Source of the DNA: Cyanobacteria bacterium FACHB-DQ100
Lineage (GTDB): Bacteria > Cyanobacteriota > Cyanobacteriia > Leptolyngbyales > Leptolyngbyaceae
Direction: 5' to 3'
Length of the DNA: 64,000 bases
Assembly (NCBI GenBank): GCA_014695195.1
Contig: JACJNW010000028.1
Coordinates: forward strand, 992,001-1,056,000
Shown: one piece after another, positions 27,541 to 37,299 of the stretch
Layout of the letters: every line of letters begins with the position of its first letter
How positions within the stretch are numbered: position 1 is the stretch's first letter
The notes under the pieces: generated by a model
Told to the model about the DNA's origin: nothing
Databases searched by the model: none
What the model saw: only the letters and a program-made list of their open reading frames with translations
Position numbers and translations under genes: made by a program

Positions 27541-30500
27541 ATGGCACAAATGGGGCACAGCATGGCAGAGCAGAACTCAGAAAAGCAAGTTTTTCGGAAT
27601 CAAGTTATCAACAAAAAAGAACTGACCAACTTGATCGCGTGGGCATTCACCCATTACGGCACTGCCCGCACCGCACAAATGGCAGACTTGCTGAAAGATC
27701 TTGGATTCCGATATGCAACACGTGCAGGAGTCTCGATTAGCGTCGATGACCTGCAAATTCCACCGACTAAAAGAGCGCTTCTCGATGCCGCGACCGAGAC
27801 GATTCGCGATACCGAAGAAAAATACACACGCGGCGAAATTACTGAAGTGGAACGGTTCCAAAAGGTCATTGATACCTGGAACGGAACTAGCGAAGAACTC
27901 AAAGACGAAGTGGTGCGGCACTTTCGATCGAATAACCCGCTCAACTCGGTCTACATGATGGCGTTCTCCGGGGCACGGGGAAACATCTCACAAGTCCGTC
28001 AGCTAGTCGGGATGCGTGGTCTGATGGCAAACCCGCAAGGGGAAATTATCGACTTGCCGATTAAAACCAACTTCCGAGAAGGATTAACCGTTACCGAATA
28101 CATCATTTCGTCCTACGGTGCGCGGAAAGGTCTAGTTGATACGGCGCTCAGAACGGCGGACTCTGGATACTTGACTCGGCGATTGGTTGATGTTTCGCAA
28201 GATGTGATTATTCGCGAACTCGATTGTGGAACAGAACGGGGGATTCCTGTGCGACCCATGACCGATGGCGATCGCGTCCTCATTCCACTCAAAAATCGGC
28301 TTCTCGGTCGTGTTGTCGCTCAAGATGTGATTGATCCTGCAACCGGAGAAGTGATCATTGCACGGAATGGAGCCATCTCCAATGATATCGCTCAAGTGAT
28401 CGGCAAAAAGAAAGTCGAAGAAGTCGTTGTACGATCGCCGCTGACCTGCGAATCGGCTCGATCGGTTTGTCAGCACTGCTACGGCTGGAGCTTGGCACAC
28501 GCTCACATGGTTGATATCGGCGAAGCGGTCGGAATTATCGCGGCTCAATCGATCGGAGAACCAGGAACCCAGCTCACGATGCGGACTTTCCACACGGGAG
28601 GGGTCTTCACCGGAGAAATGGCGCGACAAGAAAAGGCGAACTTTGCTGGAACCGTTCGTCTACCGAAGCGCCTCAGAACTCGTCCTTACCGCACCCGCCA
28701 CGGAGAAGATGCGCTAATCGTGGAATCGGCTGGCTCAGATATCAAGATTGAGATCGAAGGAGCCGATGGACAGAAGCAACCCTTTACTGTGTCTCAAGGA
28801 ACAACCTTGCTGATCAAAGATGGGATGAAGGTGAAAGCCGGACAAATTCTGGCGGAAGTGCCTTTAACCGGACGCGGACGCAAGACGACCGAAAAAGCGT
28901 CGAAAGACGTGGCTTCTGACCTTGCGGGAGAAATCCGGTTTGCAGATGTTGTACCGGAAGAAAAGAAAGACCGTCAAGGAAACACCACTCGCACCGCACA
29001 AAGAGGCGGTCTGATGTGGGTGCTATCTGGGGAAGTCTACAACTTACCGCCAGGTGCAGAACCTGTGGTGAAAAACGGCGATCACGTCGAAACGGGTGGA
29101 ACGATCGCAGAAACCAAGCTAGTCACTGAAAATGGCGGTGTCGTCCGGCTTCCAGAGTCCTCGGAAAACAGCAAAGGCGGGCGTGAGATTCAAATCATCA
29201 CGGCATCCGTGATGCTGGATCAAGCGCGAGTCCGGGCAGAAACGCACCAGGGACGCGACCAGTACATCCTTGAAACCACGAACAGCCAAACCTTCTTGCT
29301 GAAAGCGACCCCCGGAACTCAAGTAACGAACGGACAAGTCGTAGCGGAACTGAGAGACGATCGCTATCACACCCAAACCGGAGGCATCATCAAATACTCT
29401 GGGGTGGAAGTCGGCAAAAAAGGCAAAGCGAAGCTTGGTTACGAAGTGATCAAGGGCGGTACGCTGCTTTGGATTCCCGAAGAAGCGCACGAAGTCAACA
29501 AAGACATCTCGCTGCTGATGGTCGAAGATGGTCAGTATGTCGAAGCAGGTACAGAAGTGGTGAAAGACATCTTCTGTCAAAGCAACGGGGTAATCGAAGT
29601 CACTCAGAAAAATGACATTCTGCGCGAAGTCGTGATCAAACCCGGCGATCTGCACATGATCGATAGCTTGGACGATGTGATTACGCGGGAAGCCGTCTTG
29701 GTCAATCCGGGACAACAAGTGATGCCAGGATTAACCGTCGACGAACTGCGGTACGCCGAGTATGTTGAAACCCCTGAAGGCCCAGCAATTCTGCTGCGTC
29801 CGGTGACGGAATTTAATGTTCCCGATGAGCCCTCTGTGCCGAGTCAAGATTCGACCAAAGAAGATTCTGGACGGGCAATTCGACTCAGAGCCGTACAGCG
29901 TTTACCTTACAAAGATGGTGAGCGCGTCAAGTCGGTCGAGGGTCTGGAACTGCTGAGAACTCAGCTTGTTCTCGAAGTCGATCAAGACGCTCAGCTTGCG
30001 GCTGACATTGAACTGATTCCCGATGAAACCGATGCAGAGGTCATGCGCTTACAGCTTGTGATTCTCGAATCGCTGGTGATTCGGCGCGACATTGCCGCAG
30101 ACGTAACCCAGGGTAGAACCCAAACTGAAGTCATGGTCAAAGATGGCGATCAGATTGGGGCGGGTGCAGTGGTCGCTCGCACGAAGATTCAGTGTAAAGA
30201 AGCCGGCGAAGTCCAAGGGATTCGACAAGGAGCGGAGTCGATTCGACGCATTCTTGTTGTGCGGGAAGTGGATACGCTGACGATCACTGCCAATAATCCC
30301 ACCGTCAAAGCAGGCGATCTGCTGATTGCAGGAACCAGTATCGCCTCAGGCGTAACGCTGGAAGATTCCGGACAAGTCCTCAGTGTGGATGGTAATCAGG
30401 TGACGATGCGAGTCGCTCGTCCGTACCGTGTCTCTCCGGGAGCGGTGCTGCACGTCGACGATGGAGATTTGGTACAACGGGGTGACAATCTCGTGCTGCT

Positions 30501-31530
30501 GATTTTCGAGCGCACCAAGACCGGAGACATTATTCAAGGTCTACCGAGAATCGAAGAGCTGCTCGAAGCGCGTAAACCGAAAGAAGCGTGTATCCTGGCT
30601 CGTCGGGCGGGAACGGCTCAAGTCGTTTACGGAGAGGATGATTCAGTTGAAGTCAAGATTGTCGATCGAGAAGGGTTAATCACCGAATACCCGATCGGCC
30701 CTGGACAAAACGTAATCATTTCAGATGGTCAAGAAGTTGCCGCTGGAGAACGGCTAACTGATGGCCCTGCGAATCCCCACGAGCTGCTTGAAGTCATGTT
30801 CAAAGCAAAGCTAGAAGAGGGTAGCCTGCACGATGCGTCACTCTTCAGCTTACGGGAAGTGCAAACCTTCCTGGTGAACGAAGTGCAATCAGTGTATCAA
30901 TCTCAAGGGATTGATATTTCCGACAAGCATATCGAAGTCGTCGTGCGTCAGATGACCTCAAAAGCGCGGGTCGAAGACGGCGGAGATACAACAATGCTGC
31001 CAGGTGAGCTAGTCGAGATCTACCAGATCGAGCAGGTGAATGATGCCATGTCGATTACGGGCGGTGCGCCGGCTCAATATGAGCCTGTACTGCTGGGGAT
31101 TACCAAGGCATCCTTGAACACCGATAGCTTCATTTCAGCCGCAAGTTTCCAAGAAACAACGCGGGTACTGACAGAAGCTGCGATCGAAGGAAAATCTGAC
31201 TGGTTGCGCGGTCTGAAAGAAAACGTGATTATTGGTCGTCTGATTCCGGCGGGAACAGGCTTCAATGCTTACGAAGAAGTCGGTAGCCCTGACATTGATC
31301 CGGTGTACGATCCGACAATCTTTGATGAGGATACGGATTTCTCGGATGTCGTGCTTGACGATCGCACTGCGCGTTCTTATGGCTTAGAGACATTGGAGGA
31401 GCGTCCAAGCTTTAGCTTTGAGAGCTTTGGCAGTAGCGATGATGGTGATGCGGATGCGATTTACTCGCCGATTCTGGACGATGATGATGACTTAATTTCA
31501 GATGATGTCGAGGATGACGATGATCTGTAA
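27541..31530 (+). CDS. rpoC2: RNA polymerase beta' subunit (C-terminal part)
   Basis: This is the C-terminal part of the split beta' subunit, about 1329 residues, in the normal range for cyanobacterial RpoC2. It shows [20 protein letters not shown] and [20 protein letters not shown] (bridge helix and trigger-loop N-part). [20 protein letters not shown] is followed by the very long trigger-loop insertion (SI3, roughly residues 345-950). The trigger-loop C-part resumes at [16 protein letters not shown]. The tail is strongly acidic. I use ATG 27541; ATGs at 27550 and 27562 ([11 protein letters not shown]) are equally plausible, while a TTG at 27508 lies in the palindrome. A clear terminator follows. 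Confidence 0.97.
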   Translation: MAQMGHSMAEQNSEKQVFRNQVINKKELTNLIAWAFTHYGTARTAQMADLLKDLGFRYATRAGVSISVDDLQIPPTKRALLDAATETIRDTEEKYTRGEITEVERFQKVIDTWNGTSEELKDEVVRHFRSNNPLNSVYMMAFSGARGNISQVRQLVGMRGLMANPQGEIIDLPIKTNFREGLTVTEYIISSYGARKGLVDTALRTADSGYLTRRLVDVSQDVIIRELDCGTERGIPVRPMTDGDRVLIPLKNRLLGRVVAQDVIDPATGEVIIARNGAISNDIAQVIGKKKVEEVVVRSPLTCESARSVCQHCYGWSLAHAHMVDIGEAVGIIAAQSIGEPGTQLTMRTFHTGGVFTGEMARQEKANFAGTVRLPKRLRTRPYRTRHGEDALIVESAGSDIKIEIEGADGQKQPFTVSQGTTLLIKDGMKVKAGQILAEVPLTGRGRKTTEKASKDVASDLAGEIRFADVVPEEKKDRQGNTTRTAQRGGLMWVLSGEVYNLPPGAEPVVKNGDHVETGGTIAETKLVTENGGVVRLPESSENSKGGREIQIITASVMLDQARVRAETHQGRDQYILETTNSQTFLLKATPGTQVTNGQVVAELRDDRYHTQTGGIIKYSGVEVGKKGKAKLGYEVIKGGTLLWIPEEAHEVNKDISLLMVEDGQYVEAGTEVVKDIFCQSNGVIEVTQKNDILREVVIKPGDLHMIDSLDDVITREAVLVNPGQQVMPGLTVDELRYAEYVETPEGPAILLRPVTEFNVPDEPSVPSQDSTKEDSGRAIRLRAVQRLPYKDGERVKSVEGLELLRTQLVLEVDQDAQLAADIELIPDETDAEVMRLQLVILESLVIRRDIAADVTQGRTQTEVMVKDGDQIGAGAVVARTKIQCKEAGEVQGIRQGAESIRRILVVREVDTLTITANNPTVKAGDLLIAGTSIASGVTLEDSGQVLSVDGNQVTMRVARPYRVSPGAVLHVDDGDLVQRGDNLVLLIFERTKTGDIIQGLPRIEELLEARKPKEACILARRAGTAQVVYGEDDSVEVKIVDREGLITEYPIGPGQNVIISDGQEVAAGERLTDGPANPHELLEVMFKAKLEEGSLHDASLFSLREVQTFLVNEVQSVYQSQGIDISDKHIEVVVRQMTSKARVEDGGDTTMLPGELVEIYQIEQVNDAMSITGGAPAQYEPVLLGITKASLNTDSFISAASFQETTRVLTEAAIEGKSDWLRGLKENVIIGRLIPAGTGFNAYEEVGSPDIDPVYDPTIFDEDTDFSDVVLDDRTARSYGLETLEERPSFSFESFGSSDDGDADAIYSPILDDDDDLISDDVEDDDDL

Positions 31531-31551
31531 GCTGAGTTAGCGATAATTGAG

Positions 31552-31580
31552 AACCTCTCAGAGCAATCTGGGAGGTTTTT
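31552..31580 (+). terminator. Intrinsic terminator of the rpo operon
   Basis: AACCTCTCAG (31552-31561) pairs with CTGGGAGGTT (31568-31577), with one G-T pair, around a 6-nt loop and followed by TTTATTT. It lies 22 nt after the rpoC2 stop. Confidence 0.85.
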
Positions 31581-31652
31581 ATTTGCTAATTATCCAAAGG
31601 CAATGCGATATACTGTCGCTGTCCGAAAACTTCTACCTTTACTGCCTGACAG

Positions 31653-32387
31653 ATGCAAGCCATTGAAGAAACTAGGTTGTCCAATGTCAAGTTATCGGTT
31701 GTGATTCCTTGCTACAACGAGCTGGGGACGATCGAAACGGTAATTCGGACGGTAAAAGCCGCTCCGGTTCCGAACTTAGAAATCATCGTGGTCGATGATT
31801 GCTCGACCGATGGCACGACCGAACTCTTACGATCAAGGCTCGAACCGCAAGTCGATCAGGTCCTTTATCATTCGACCAACCGCGGCAAGGGAGCCGCCTT
31901 ACGAACTGGGTTCGCAGCAATTACCGGAGATATTGCGATCGTGCAAGATGCCGATTTAGAGTACGACCCACAAGAGTTTCCGTTGCTGATTAAGCCGATC
32001 GCAGAGGGTCGAGCTGATGTTGTGTTTGGGTCTCGCTTCGTCGGCAATCAGCCCCATCGCGTCGTGTACTACTGGCATATGATCGGCAACAAATTCCTGA
32101 CCACCCTGTCCAATATGCTGACGAATATCAATCTAACGGACATGGAAACGTGCTACAAAGCGTTTCGGCGTGAGGTGATTCAATCGGTGCGAATTGAAGA
32201 AAATCGATTTGGATTTGAGCCAGAGATTACCGCCAAAGTTGTCAGAATGGGATGCCGCATTTACGAAGTGGGAATTTCCTATTACGGTCGGACATACAAA
32301 GAGGGTAAGAAAATTGGTTGGAGGGATGGTTTCAGGGCAATCTATTGCATTGTGAAATACAATCTTTTTGCGTCAAAAACTCGTTAA
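31653..32387 (+). CDS. GT2 family glycosyltransferase (polyprenol-phosphate sugar synthase type)
   Basis: This is a 244-residue single-domain GT2 of the dolichyl-phosphate mannose synthase type. It shows [30 protein letters not shown], the metal-binding [22 protein letters not shown] and [14 protein letters not shown]. The C-terminus, [18 protein letters not shown], is the typical end of this subfamily. It would make a polyprenol-phosphate sugar used by the membrane GT-C-type proteins downstream. It follows the rpo terminator by 73 nt and starts a plus-strand run with a methyltransferase and two large membrane proteins. A decayed copy of its tail lies at 35158-35229. Confidence 0.92.
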   Translation: MQAIEETRLSNVKLSVVIPCYNELGTIETVIRTVKAAPVPNLEIIVVDDCSTDGTTELLRSRLEPQVDQVLYHSTNRGKGAALRTGFAAITGDIAIVQDADLEYDPQEFPLLIKPIAEGRADVVFGSRFVGNQPHRVVYYWHMIGNKFLTTLSNMLTNINLTDMETCYKAFRREVIQSVRIEENRFGFEPEITAKVVRMGCRIYEVGISYYGRTYKEGKKIGWRDGFRAIYCIVKYNLFASKTR

Positions 32388-32439
32388 TTTGCAACTTTAA
32401 TCAAATTCTCATTCATCAAATTCTCACAAAGGATGTCAT

Positions 32440-33012
32440 ATGGGAAAGTCAAACCGTGAACCGCTTTTAGAACCGTTACTGCGCTGGTTGCGCTTGAGAC
32501 GGGTAGTTGCTGAAATTCCAGCAAACTCAATTGTTTTAGATGTGGGTTGCGGGCGAAAAGCGGCGTTTCTCAAGGCGATCGCACCTCGAATTCAGCAAGG
32601 ATACGGGGTTGATTTCAAAGTCGCAGAATTTCAAACTCCAAATTTGAAGACCATTCAGGTGCATTTGGGCGAGAAATTGCCGTTCGCCGATGCCAGTTTT
32701 GATGTGGTCACGATGTTGGCAGTGTTGGAACATATTGAGTACGAGCAGGCGATCTTGAAGGAAATTCATCGCGTTCTTAAACCCGATGGGAAACTGGTGC
32801 TAACGGTGCCTTCGGTCTGGGCGCAGCCTGTTTTGGAGTTTCTATCTTATCGGCTCAAAATTGTCGATGAGGCTGAAATTCGCGACCATAAGCGGTACTA
32901 TGATCGCCAAAAACTTAAGCAAGCTTTGATTCAAGCTGCAGGATTTGAACAATTTCGACATCGGTATTTTCAGATGTGGATGAATAATTTCTGTACGGTC
33001 AGGAAAGGCTAG
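32440..33012 (+). CDS. Class I SAM-dependent methyltransferase
   Basis: This is a 190-residue methyltransferase of the type-11 class: motif I VLDVGCGRKAAFLKAI, acidic motif II region GYGVDFKV, then LPFADASFDVVTMLAVLEHI and ILKEIHRVLKPDGKLVLTVP. The C-terminal part contains DHKRYYDRQKLKQAL, common in methyltransferases encoded in surface-glycan clusters. The substrate is probably a sugar or lipid-linked glycan, inferred from neighbours only. It starts at ATG 32440 and is followed 5 nt later by the GTG of the GT-C-like gene, so translation is likely coupled. Confidence 0.92.
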   Translation: MGKSNREPLLEPLLRWLRLRRVVAEIPANSIVLDVGCGRKAAFLKAIAPRIQQGYGVDFKVAEFQTPNLKTIQVHLGEKLPFADASFDVVTMLAVLEHIEYEQAILKEIHRVLKPDGKLVLTVPSVWAQPVLEFLSYRLKIVDEAEIRDHKRYYDRQKLKQALIQAAGFEQFRHRYFQMWMNNFCTVRKG

Positions 33013-33017
33013 TAATT

Positions 33018-35096
33018 GTGACGATTCATCTCAGCGTAGTCCGATCGCAACGATTTAAGTCACTCCTGTTGTACAGCGCCGTGGCAGTATTGGGCGTATT
33101 TCTTGGATTTCATCCGACTTTGCTCAGCGGGTTTTCAAAAGCACAGGCAGAATTGGGTGATACTCGATTGGTGCATTACCTTTTAGAGCATTCGTTTCAG
33201 GTTGTCGTTAATCAAAATTATCATGCTGAATTGTGGACGCCTGCGTTCTTCTTTCCGCTAAAAAATACTTTGGCGCTCTCTGAAAATTTATTCGGTGCTG
33301 CGCCGTTTTACTGGGTGTTGCGCGGCATTTTACCTGCTGATCTAGCGTATCAATGCTGGATGATTTTGGCGGCGCTCCTGTGTTTTATATCCTTTGTGAT
33401 TCTGTTAAGAAGCCTACAAATAAGTCACGCACTTACAGCATTTGGGGGTTTTATCTTTGCATTCGGATTTCCGCGAATGGGGCAGCTTTTCCATGGGCAA
33501 TTGTTGTGTCAGTTTTATACACCGATTGCTGTTCTTTTTATTTGGAAATTTCTCCGTAAACCAACCGAAAATCGATTTTATTTAGCCCTATTATTCATCT
33601 TTTTACAGATTCTCGCAGCTTATTATCATGGCTGGTTTCTTCTATTTAGTTTGTTATTGTTTGTGCCGATCGTGCTTTGGCTTGAAGATCACTATCGGCA
33701 AAATCTTTTGCTGTTTTTAAGAAGAAAATGGCGATCAACGATCGTTGCTATTTTGGTTTGGATCAGCGCCTTAATTGCATTATTTCTGCCTTACCTGAAG
33801 ATCACACAAACGATTGGAGTTTTTCCGTTTTCTCAAGTCGAAACGATGCTGCCTCGCCTCGCCTCCTGGTTACTTCCGCCACAAAATAGCTTATGGTCGC
33901 CGTTGCTTTCTAAACTGTTTGATTCACGACTTGATCCAAATCAGCATTTGCTATTTATGGGATTTACTGTTTTTGGATTGATTGCATTTGCGGTTTATGT
34001 TGTGCGATTTAGACCAGAAGTTTTGACCCCAGAACGAAGCATTCTTGTGAAAGCAAGTCTAATCACCGCATTCATTTTATTTGGGCTGTCGCTGGAGATA
34101 TTTGGCTTTTCGCTGTGGAAAGTGATTTATGCGATCGTTCCCGGTGCAACGGCAATTCGCGCCACTGGGCGAATCGTTTACATGATTGAAGTGTATGTTT
34201 TAGCTGCTAGTTTGCTCTGTGTGGATGGAATGCTAAGACACAGGATTGCAAAGCCAAAATTCCGGTCGGCGATCGCGCTCACACTCCTACTGATTAGCCT
34301 GCCAGAACTCATTATCTTTCAGCCAATGGCGTATGAAAAAGCGCCGGCTTTAAAGCTTGAATCCGAGCTACAAGCTTCCATCTCCTCAAAATGTGATGTT
34401 GCTTACTTAGTTGCTGCTCCAGGCACAGGGTTCTATCTACAACAGATCCCGATGATGTGGGCAGGGCTAAAAGCAGGTGTTCCTGTGATCAATGGATATT
34501 CCGGTTCAGTGCCTGCGGGACTGCCAAGGACGATCGAAGAAAGCGCGAATTTTCCAACGGTCGTGCAGTGGCTCAGCGGCAGAATGCAGGGGCGACTCTG
34601 TTGGGTTCAGTCTACTAAGACATCTCAGCTTACCCCTAATATTCCGGTGAAATCGATCGACGGGGCAATTCAGACTCAATCCCAAAATTTCACAACTTCT
34701 GTGATTCCTGTACCGCCTAACGTTCCGCTGCGGGGATTTACCCAAGCCATTCAAGCAGAAGTTCCGCCTGTGATTCAAGCCAATCAAGCCGTCAAAGTTC
34801 CACTATTACTCCGCAACACCAGTCTCTATACTTGGCTTCAAACCAAAGAAGCACCGCTCAATCTCTCGTACCGATGGCTTAAACCGGATGGAACGATCGC
34901 ACTGGATAATGGACAACGCACCCCCATTCCAGAAAGCATCGCACCCGAAGAAACAGTGGCGCTCAATGCTGTAGTAAGAGCACCAGAAACACCCGGAATC
35001 TATCGGCTCAGCTTAACGCTTGTGCAAGAGGGGATTGCTTGGTTTAGCGATCATGGAGCCAAATCTTTCAATGCGACGGTCGAAATCGTGCCGTAG
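33018..35096 (+). CDS. Large multi-pass GT-C-like membrane protein with C-terminal beta-sandwich domain
   Basis: The protein has 692 residues with a GTG start 5 nt after the methyltransferase stop. Residues 1-430 hold about ten membrane segments. The loop after the first segment has acidic residues (AELGDTRLVHYLLEH), as in GT-C glycosyltransferases. Residues about 440-560 are a soluble extracytoplasmic region. The last 110 residues (from about 575) look like an all-beta domain with VKVPLLLRNTSLYTW, YRWLKPDGTI, PGIYRLSLTLVQEGIAWFSD and a final VEIVP. Such tails also occur on other surface-glycan proteins. Codon use is AT-richer than in the rpo genes. Glycosyltransferase function is inferred from topology and neighbours, not from a proven motif. 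Confidence 0.8.
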   Translation: MTIHLSVVRSQRFKSLLLYSAVAVLGVFLGFHPTLLSGFSKAQAELGDTRLVHYLLEHSFQVVVNQNYHAELWTPAFFFPLKNTLALSENLFGAAPFYWVLRGILPADLAYQCWMILAALLCFISFVILLRSLQISHALTAFGGFIFAFGFPRMGQLFHGQLLCQFYTPIAVLFIWKFLRKPTENRFYLALLFIFLQILAAYYHGWFLLFSLLLFVPIVLWLEDHYRQNLLLFLRRKWRSTIVAILVWISALIALFLPYLKITQTIGVFPFSQVETMLPRLASWLLPPQNSLWSPLLSKLFDSRLDPNQHLLFMGFTVFGLIAFAVYVVRFRPEVLTPERSILVKASLITAFILFGLSLEIFGFSLWKVIYAIVPGATAIRATGRIVYMIEVYVLAASLLCVDGMLRHRIAKPKFRSAIALTLLLISLPELIIFQPMAYEKAPALKLESELQASISSKCDVAYLVAAPGTGFYLQQIPMMWAGLKAGVPVINGYSGSVPAGLPRTIEESANFPTVVQWLSGRMQGRLCWVQSTKTSQLTPNIPVKSIDGAIQTQSQNFTTSVIPVPPNVPLRGFTQAIQAEVPPVIQANQAVKVPLLLRNTSLYTWLQTKEAPLNLSYRWLKPDGTIALDNGQRTPIPESIAPEETVALNAVVRAPETPGIYRLSLTLVQEGIAWFSDHGAKSFNATVEIVP

Positions 35097-35116
35097 TTTC
35101 TTGTCGATCCGAGTGG

Positions 35117-35144
35117 TTGACGACAGGCAATCTGCTAGTCTAAT
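35117..35144 (+). promoter_or_regulatory. Candidate promoter in duplicated spacer
   Basis: TTGACG (35117-35122) and TCTAAT (35139-35144) are 16 bp apart. The segment is a diverged copy of the sequence just upstream of accA (37204-37260), where the corresponding boxes are weaker (TTAAGC, TCTAGA). It could drive the second membrane protein gene. Confidence 0.45.
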
Positions 35145-35157
35145 CCTGTTGAATATG

Positions 35158-35229
35158 GGCCAAGGAGATTGGCTGGATAGATTTCATGCACTCTATTGCA
35201 TCTTGAAATACACCCTCCTGTCATCCTGA
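35158..35229 (+). pseudogene. Remnant of a GT2 gene 3' end
   Basis: The frame ending at TGA 35227-35229 reads GDWLDRFHALYCILKYTLL, matching the C-terminus of the GT2 at 31653-32387 ([18 protein letters not shown]) at W, D, F, A, YCI, KY and L. Everything upstream of this tail is missing. Its stop overlaps the ATG of the next gene (TGATG). Confidence 0.65.
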
Positions 35230-37109
35230 TGATTCTTGCTATGAAATATGACATCTCTTCTATCAATCTGTTTAATCGATTCAAATCTCTGCTGAATCAA
35301 AAGGGAGCTATCGAGAGTTGGGTGATCTTCTTTAGTTGTGCTGTGACTTATTTTGCCAGCGGTCAAAATATCACCTCAGGAGACTCCATTCCGAATTCGC
35401 TCTTGGCGTTTAATTGGCTATTTAACGGCAGGCTCGATTTTGATAACTTTAGAAACGGCATCTTTTATGCAGGGGATGCTGCGGCCGCAGTGCGTCCATT
35501 ACCTCACTTCTTCAATGAAAGTTCTAGCGGTCATCTCAATTCTGTGTATCCGATCGGGGCTGCGATCGTTAGCTTCCCTATTTACTTTTGCTTTTATTTG
35601 TTGCTGCTGATATTTCATCCACAGGGGAGTGCAATAGACATTACCAGCGCCAGCTTTGGGGAGTTGCGAATCTTATCTGAGCGAATTGCAGCCGCACTTC
35701 TCGCCTCGCTATCTGTCGTGCTGTTTTATCGGCTCAGTCGGCTGAAGGTTGAGAGATCGATCGCCCTAATTTCAACGTTTATTTATGCCTTTGCAACCGA
35801 AACCTGGGTGATTAGCTCGCAATCCCTCTGGCAGCATGGCGTTTCTAACCTATTACTGCTGGGGTGCATTCTTTGTTTATGGCAAGCCAATCGCGCTCAC
35901 GATCGCAAGAAAAATCTTTTAATTCTCAATGCAGGACTGCTCTGCGGATTGTCTCTAACAGTTCGCCCAACAAATATTGTCTTTGTGCTGATGATTGCGA
36001 TCTATTCGCTATTCGCATATCGGCGGCGCGTCATTTTTCTTGTTCTCGGACTGCCCACTGCATTGATTAGTCTAGCTTGGAACCTCTATTATTTTCGGGT
36101 TCCAGGCGGAGGTTATCAAATGATAGGATCGGGCCTCTACGACTACAGCCTGAAGCAATTTATCACTTCATTTGTTGGGTTGCTGTTTAGCCCCAGTCGT
36201 GGCTTGTTCGTCTACACGCCAATTGTGGTGATGTGCATTCCGGGATTTATTCAAATTGTGCGGCGCTGGAAACAGAAAGACGAAAAATTAATCATTTTGC
36301 TGTTCCTAAGCTGTTGCGTGACCTTTGTGCAGTACTGCTTTTTTAGGGTTTGGTGGGCTGGATGGAGCTATGGTCCGCGTTTTATGACGGACTTCATGCC
36401 CGTTCTGTGCCTGATGTTGAACTATACGATCGCGCAATATGTCAGGCAATCCGCTCAACTGGGTCGCAGTCTTGTTCACTGGAAGTCCGCTATTTTTGCC
36501 GCACTGGTGGCATTTTCTGTGTTTGCCCAGGTTGTCGGGGTATTTGCTGAGCCGTATTGGGATGCAATTCCAATTTCGGTCGATGTGCAGTCAAATGCTC
36601 TCGGCTCAAACTCGCGCTTGTGGCAGCTTCAAGACACTCAGATCGAGCGAAGCTTCCAGAATATTATCTATCGTTTGACTCGCCCAACCCAGAGACCTGA
36701 GTATGCAGCGGGCTTCTCTGGCAAGGTGCTACAGGTTCGCGACCAAGACCAGCGGGTGCTTCCTGCACAATTGACAGTTCCAGCCGGAACAACGACGCAG
36801 CTAACCGCGACAGTGCAAAATACAGGCACGTCGCCGTGGTTTGGCTATGAAACGGGTGCCGTCAATACTGGAGCAGCACAGGTTTTGGTGACGATGTTTG
36901 ATGATAACAACCAGCAAGTTCGCCAGCAGCAGTTATATGTATCGGGGCAGCCGCTCCCTGGTAAGACAACGACTGCGATCGGGGTGATCAATTTTCCTGA
37001 GCGAGCGGGGACTTACCGGATTACTTTCTCGCTGTTTGCCAAAAACATCACTGCACCAGATTTTGCTTCTGTCCCTACCGTTGAAGCCAGGATTGTTCCA
37101 CGTTCCTAG
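35229..37109 (+). CDS. Second large multi-pass GT-C-like membrane protein
   Basis: The protein has 626 residues. About eleven membrane segments span residues 20-480. The first extracytoplasmic loop has SGDSIPNSLLAFNWLFN with an acidic residue positioned as in GT-C enzymes, then FNESSSGHLNSVYPIGAA. The C-terminal 130 residues are soluble and beta-rich (LTVPAGTTTQLTATVQNTG, GTYRITFSLFAKN, ending VEARIVPRS), analogous to the tail of the preceding membrane protein. ATG 35229 overlaps the stop of a GT2 remnant; ATG 35241 is an alternative, and neither has a clear ribosome binding site. Probably a glycosyltransferase acting outside the membrane; this is inference from topology. Confidence 0.78.
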   Translation: MILAMKYDISSINLFNRFKSLLNQKGAIESWVIFFSCAVTYFASGQNITSGDSIPNSLLAFNWLFNGRLDFDNFRNGIFYAGDAAAAVRPLPHFFNESSSGHLNSVYPIGAAIVSFPIYFCFYLLLLIFHPQGSAIDITSASFGELRILSERIAAALLASLSVVLFYRLSRLKVERSIALISTFIYAFATETWVISSQSLWQHGVSNLLLLGCILCLWQANRAHDRKKNLLILNAGLLCGLSLTVRPTNIVFVLMIAIYSLFAYRRRVIFLVLGLPTALISLAWNLYYFRVPGGGYQMIGSGLYDYSLKQFITSFVGLLFSPSRGLFVYTPIVVMCIPGFIQIVRRWKQKDEKLIILLFLSCCVTFVQYCFFRVWWAGWSYGPRFMTDFMPVLCLMLNYTIAQYVRQSAQLGRSLVHWKSAIFAALVAFSVFAQVVGVFAEPYWDAIPISVDVQSNALGSNSRLWQLQDTQIERSFQNIIYRLTRPTQRPEYAAGFSGKVLQVRDQDQRVLPAQLTVPAGTTTQLTATVQNTGTSPWFGYETGAVNTGAAQVLVTMFDDNNQQVRQQQLYVSGQPLPGKTTTAIGVINFPERAGTYRITFSLFAKNITAPDFASVPTVEARIVPRS

Positions 37110-37137
37110 ATGGCAACGGATCAGCGGATCAATTGCG

Positions 37138-37209
37138 GCGTTTTCGCCGGACTTGAGAACGAGAAGAACGATCGCCGCCTTTACTATGATCGTCGAAGTC
37201 ATTCCGTAG
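37138..37209 (+). pseudogene. Remnant of a GT-C-like gene 3' end
   Basis: The frame ending at TAG 37207-37209 finishes FTMIVEVIP, resembling FNATVEIVP at the end of the 33018-35096 gene. Sequence similarity continues through the stop (CCGTAGTTT) into the downstream spacer. Only about the last ten codons are recognisable. Confidence 0.45.
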
Positions 37210-37299
37210 TTTTTCGGCGATCGCTAGTGGTTAAGCACAGCAATCCGCTAATCTAGAACAGGGAAAATCACATCTCCTCAATTTTAGGAGTGGTGCTCG

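Noticed and set aside
27541-31530. The long central insertion in rpoC2 as an intein or inserted element
   Set aside because: A large trigger-loop insertion (SI3) is the normal state of cyanobacterial beta' and the length is typical; no intein motifs were seen.
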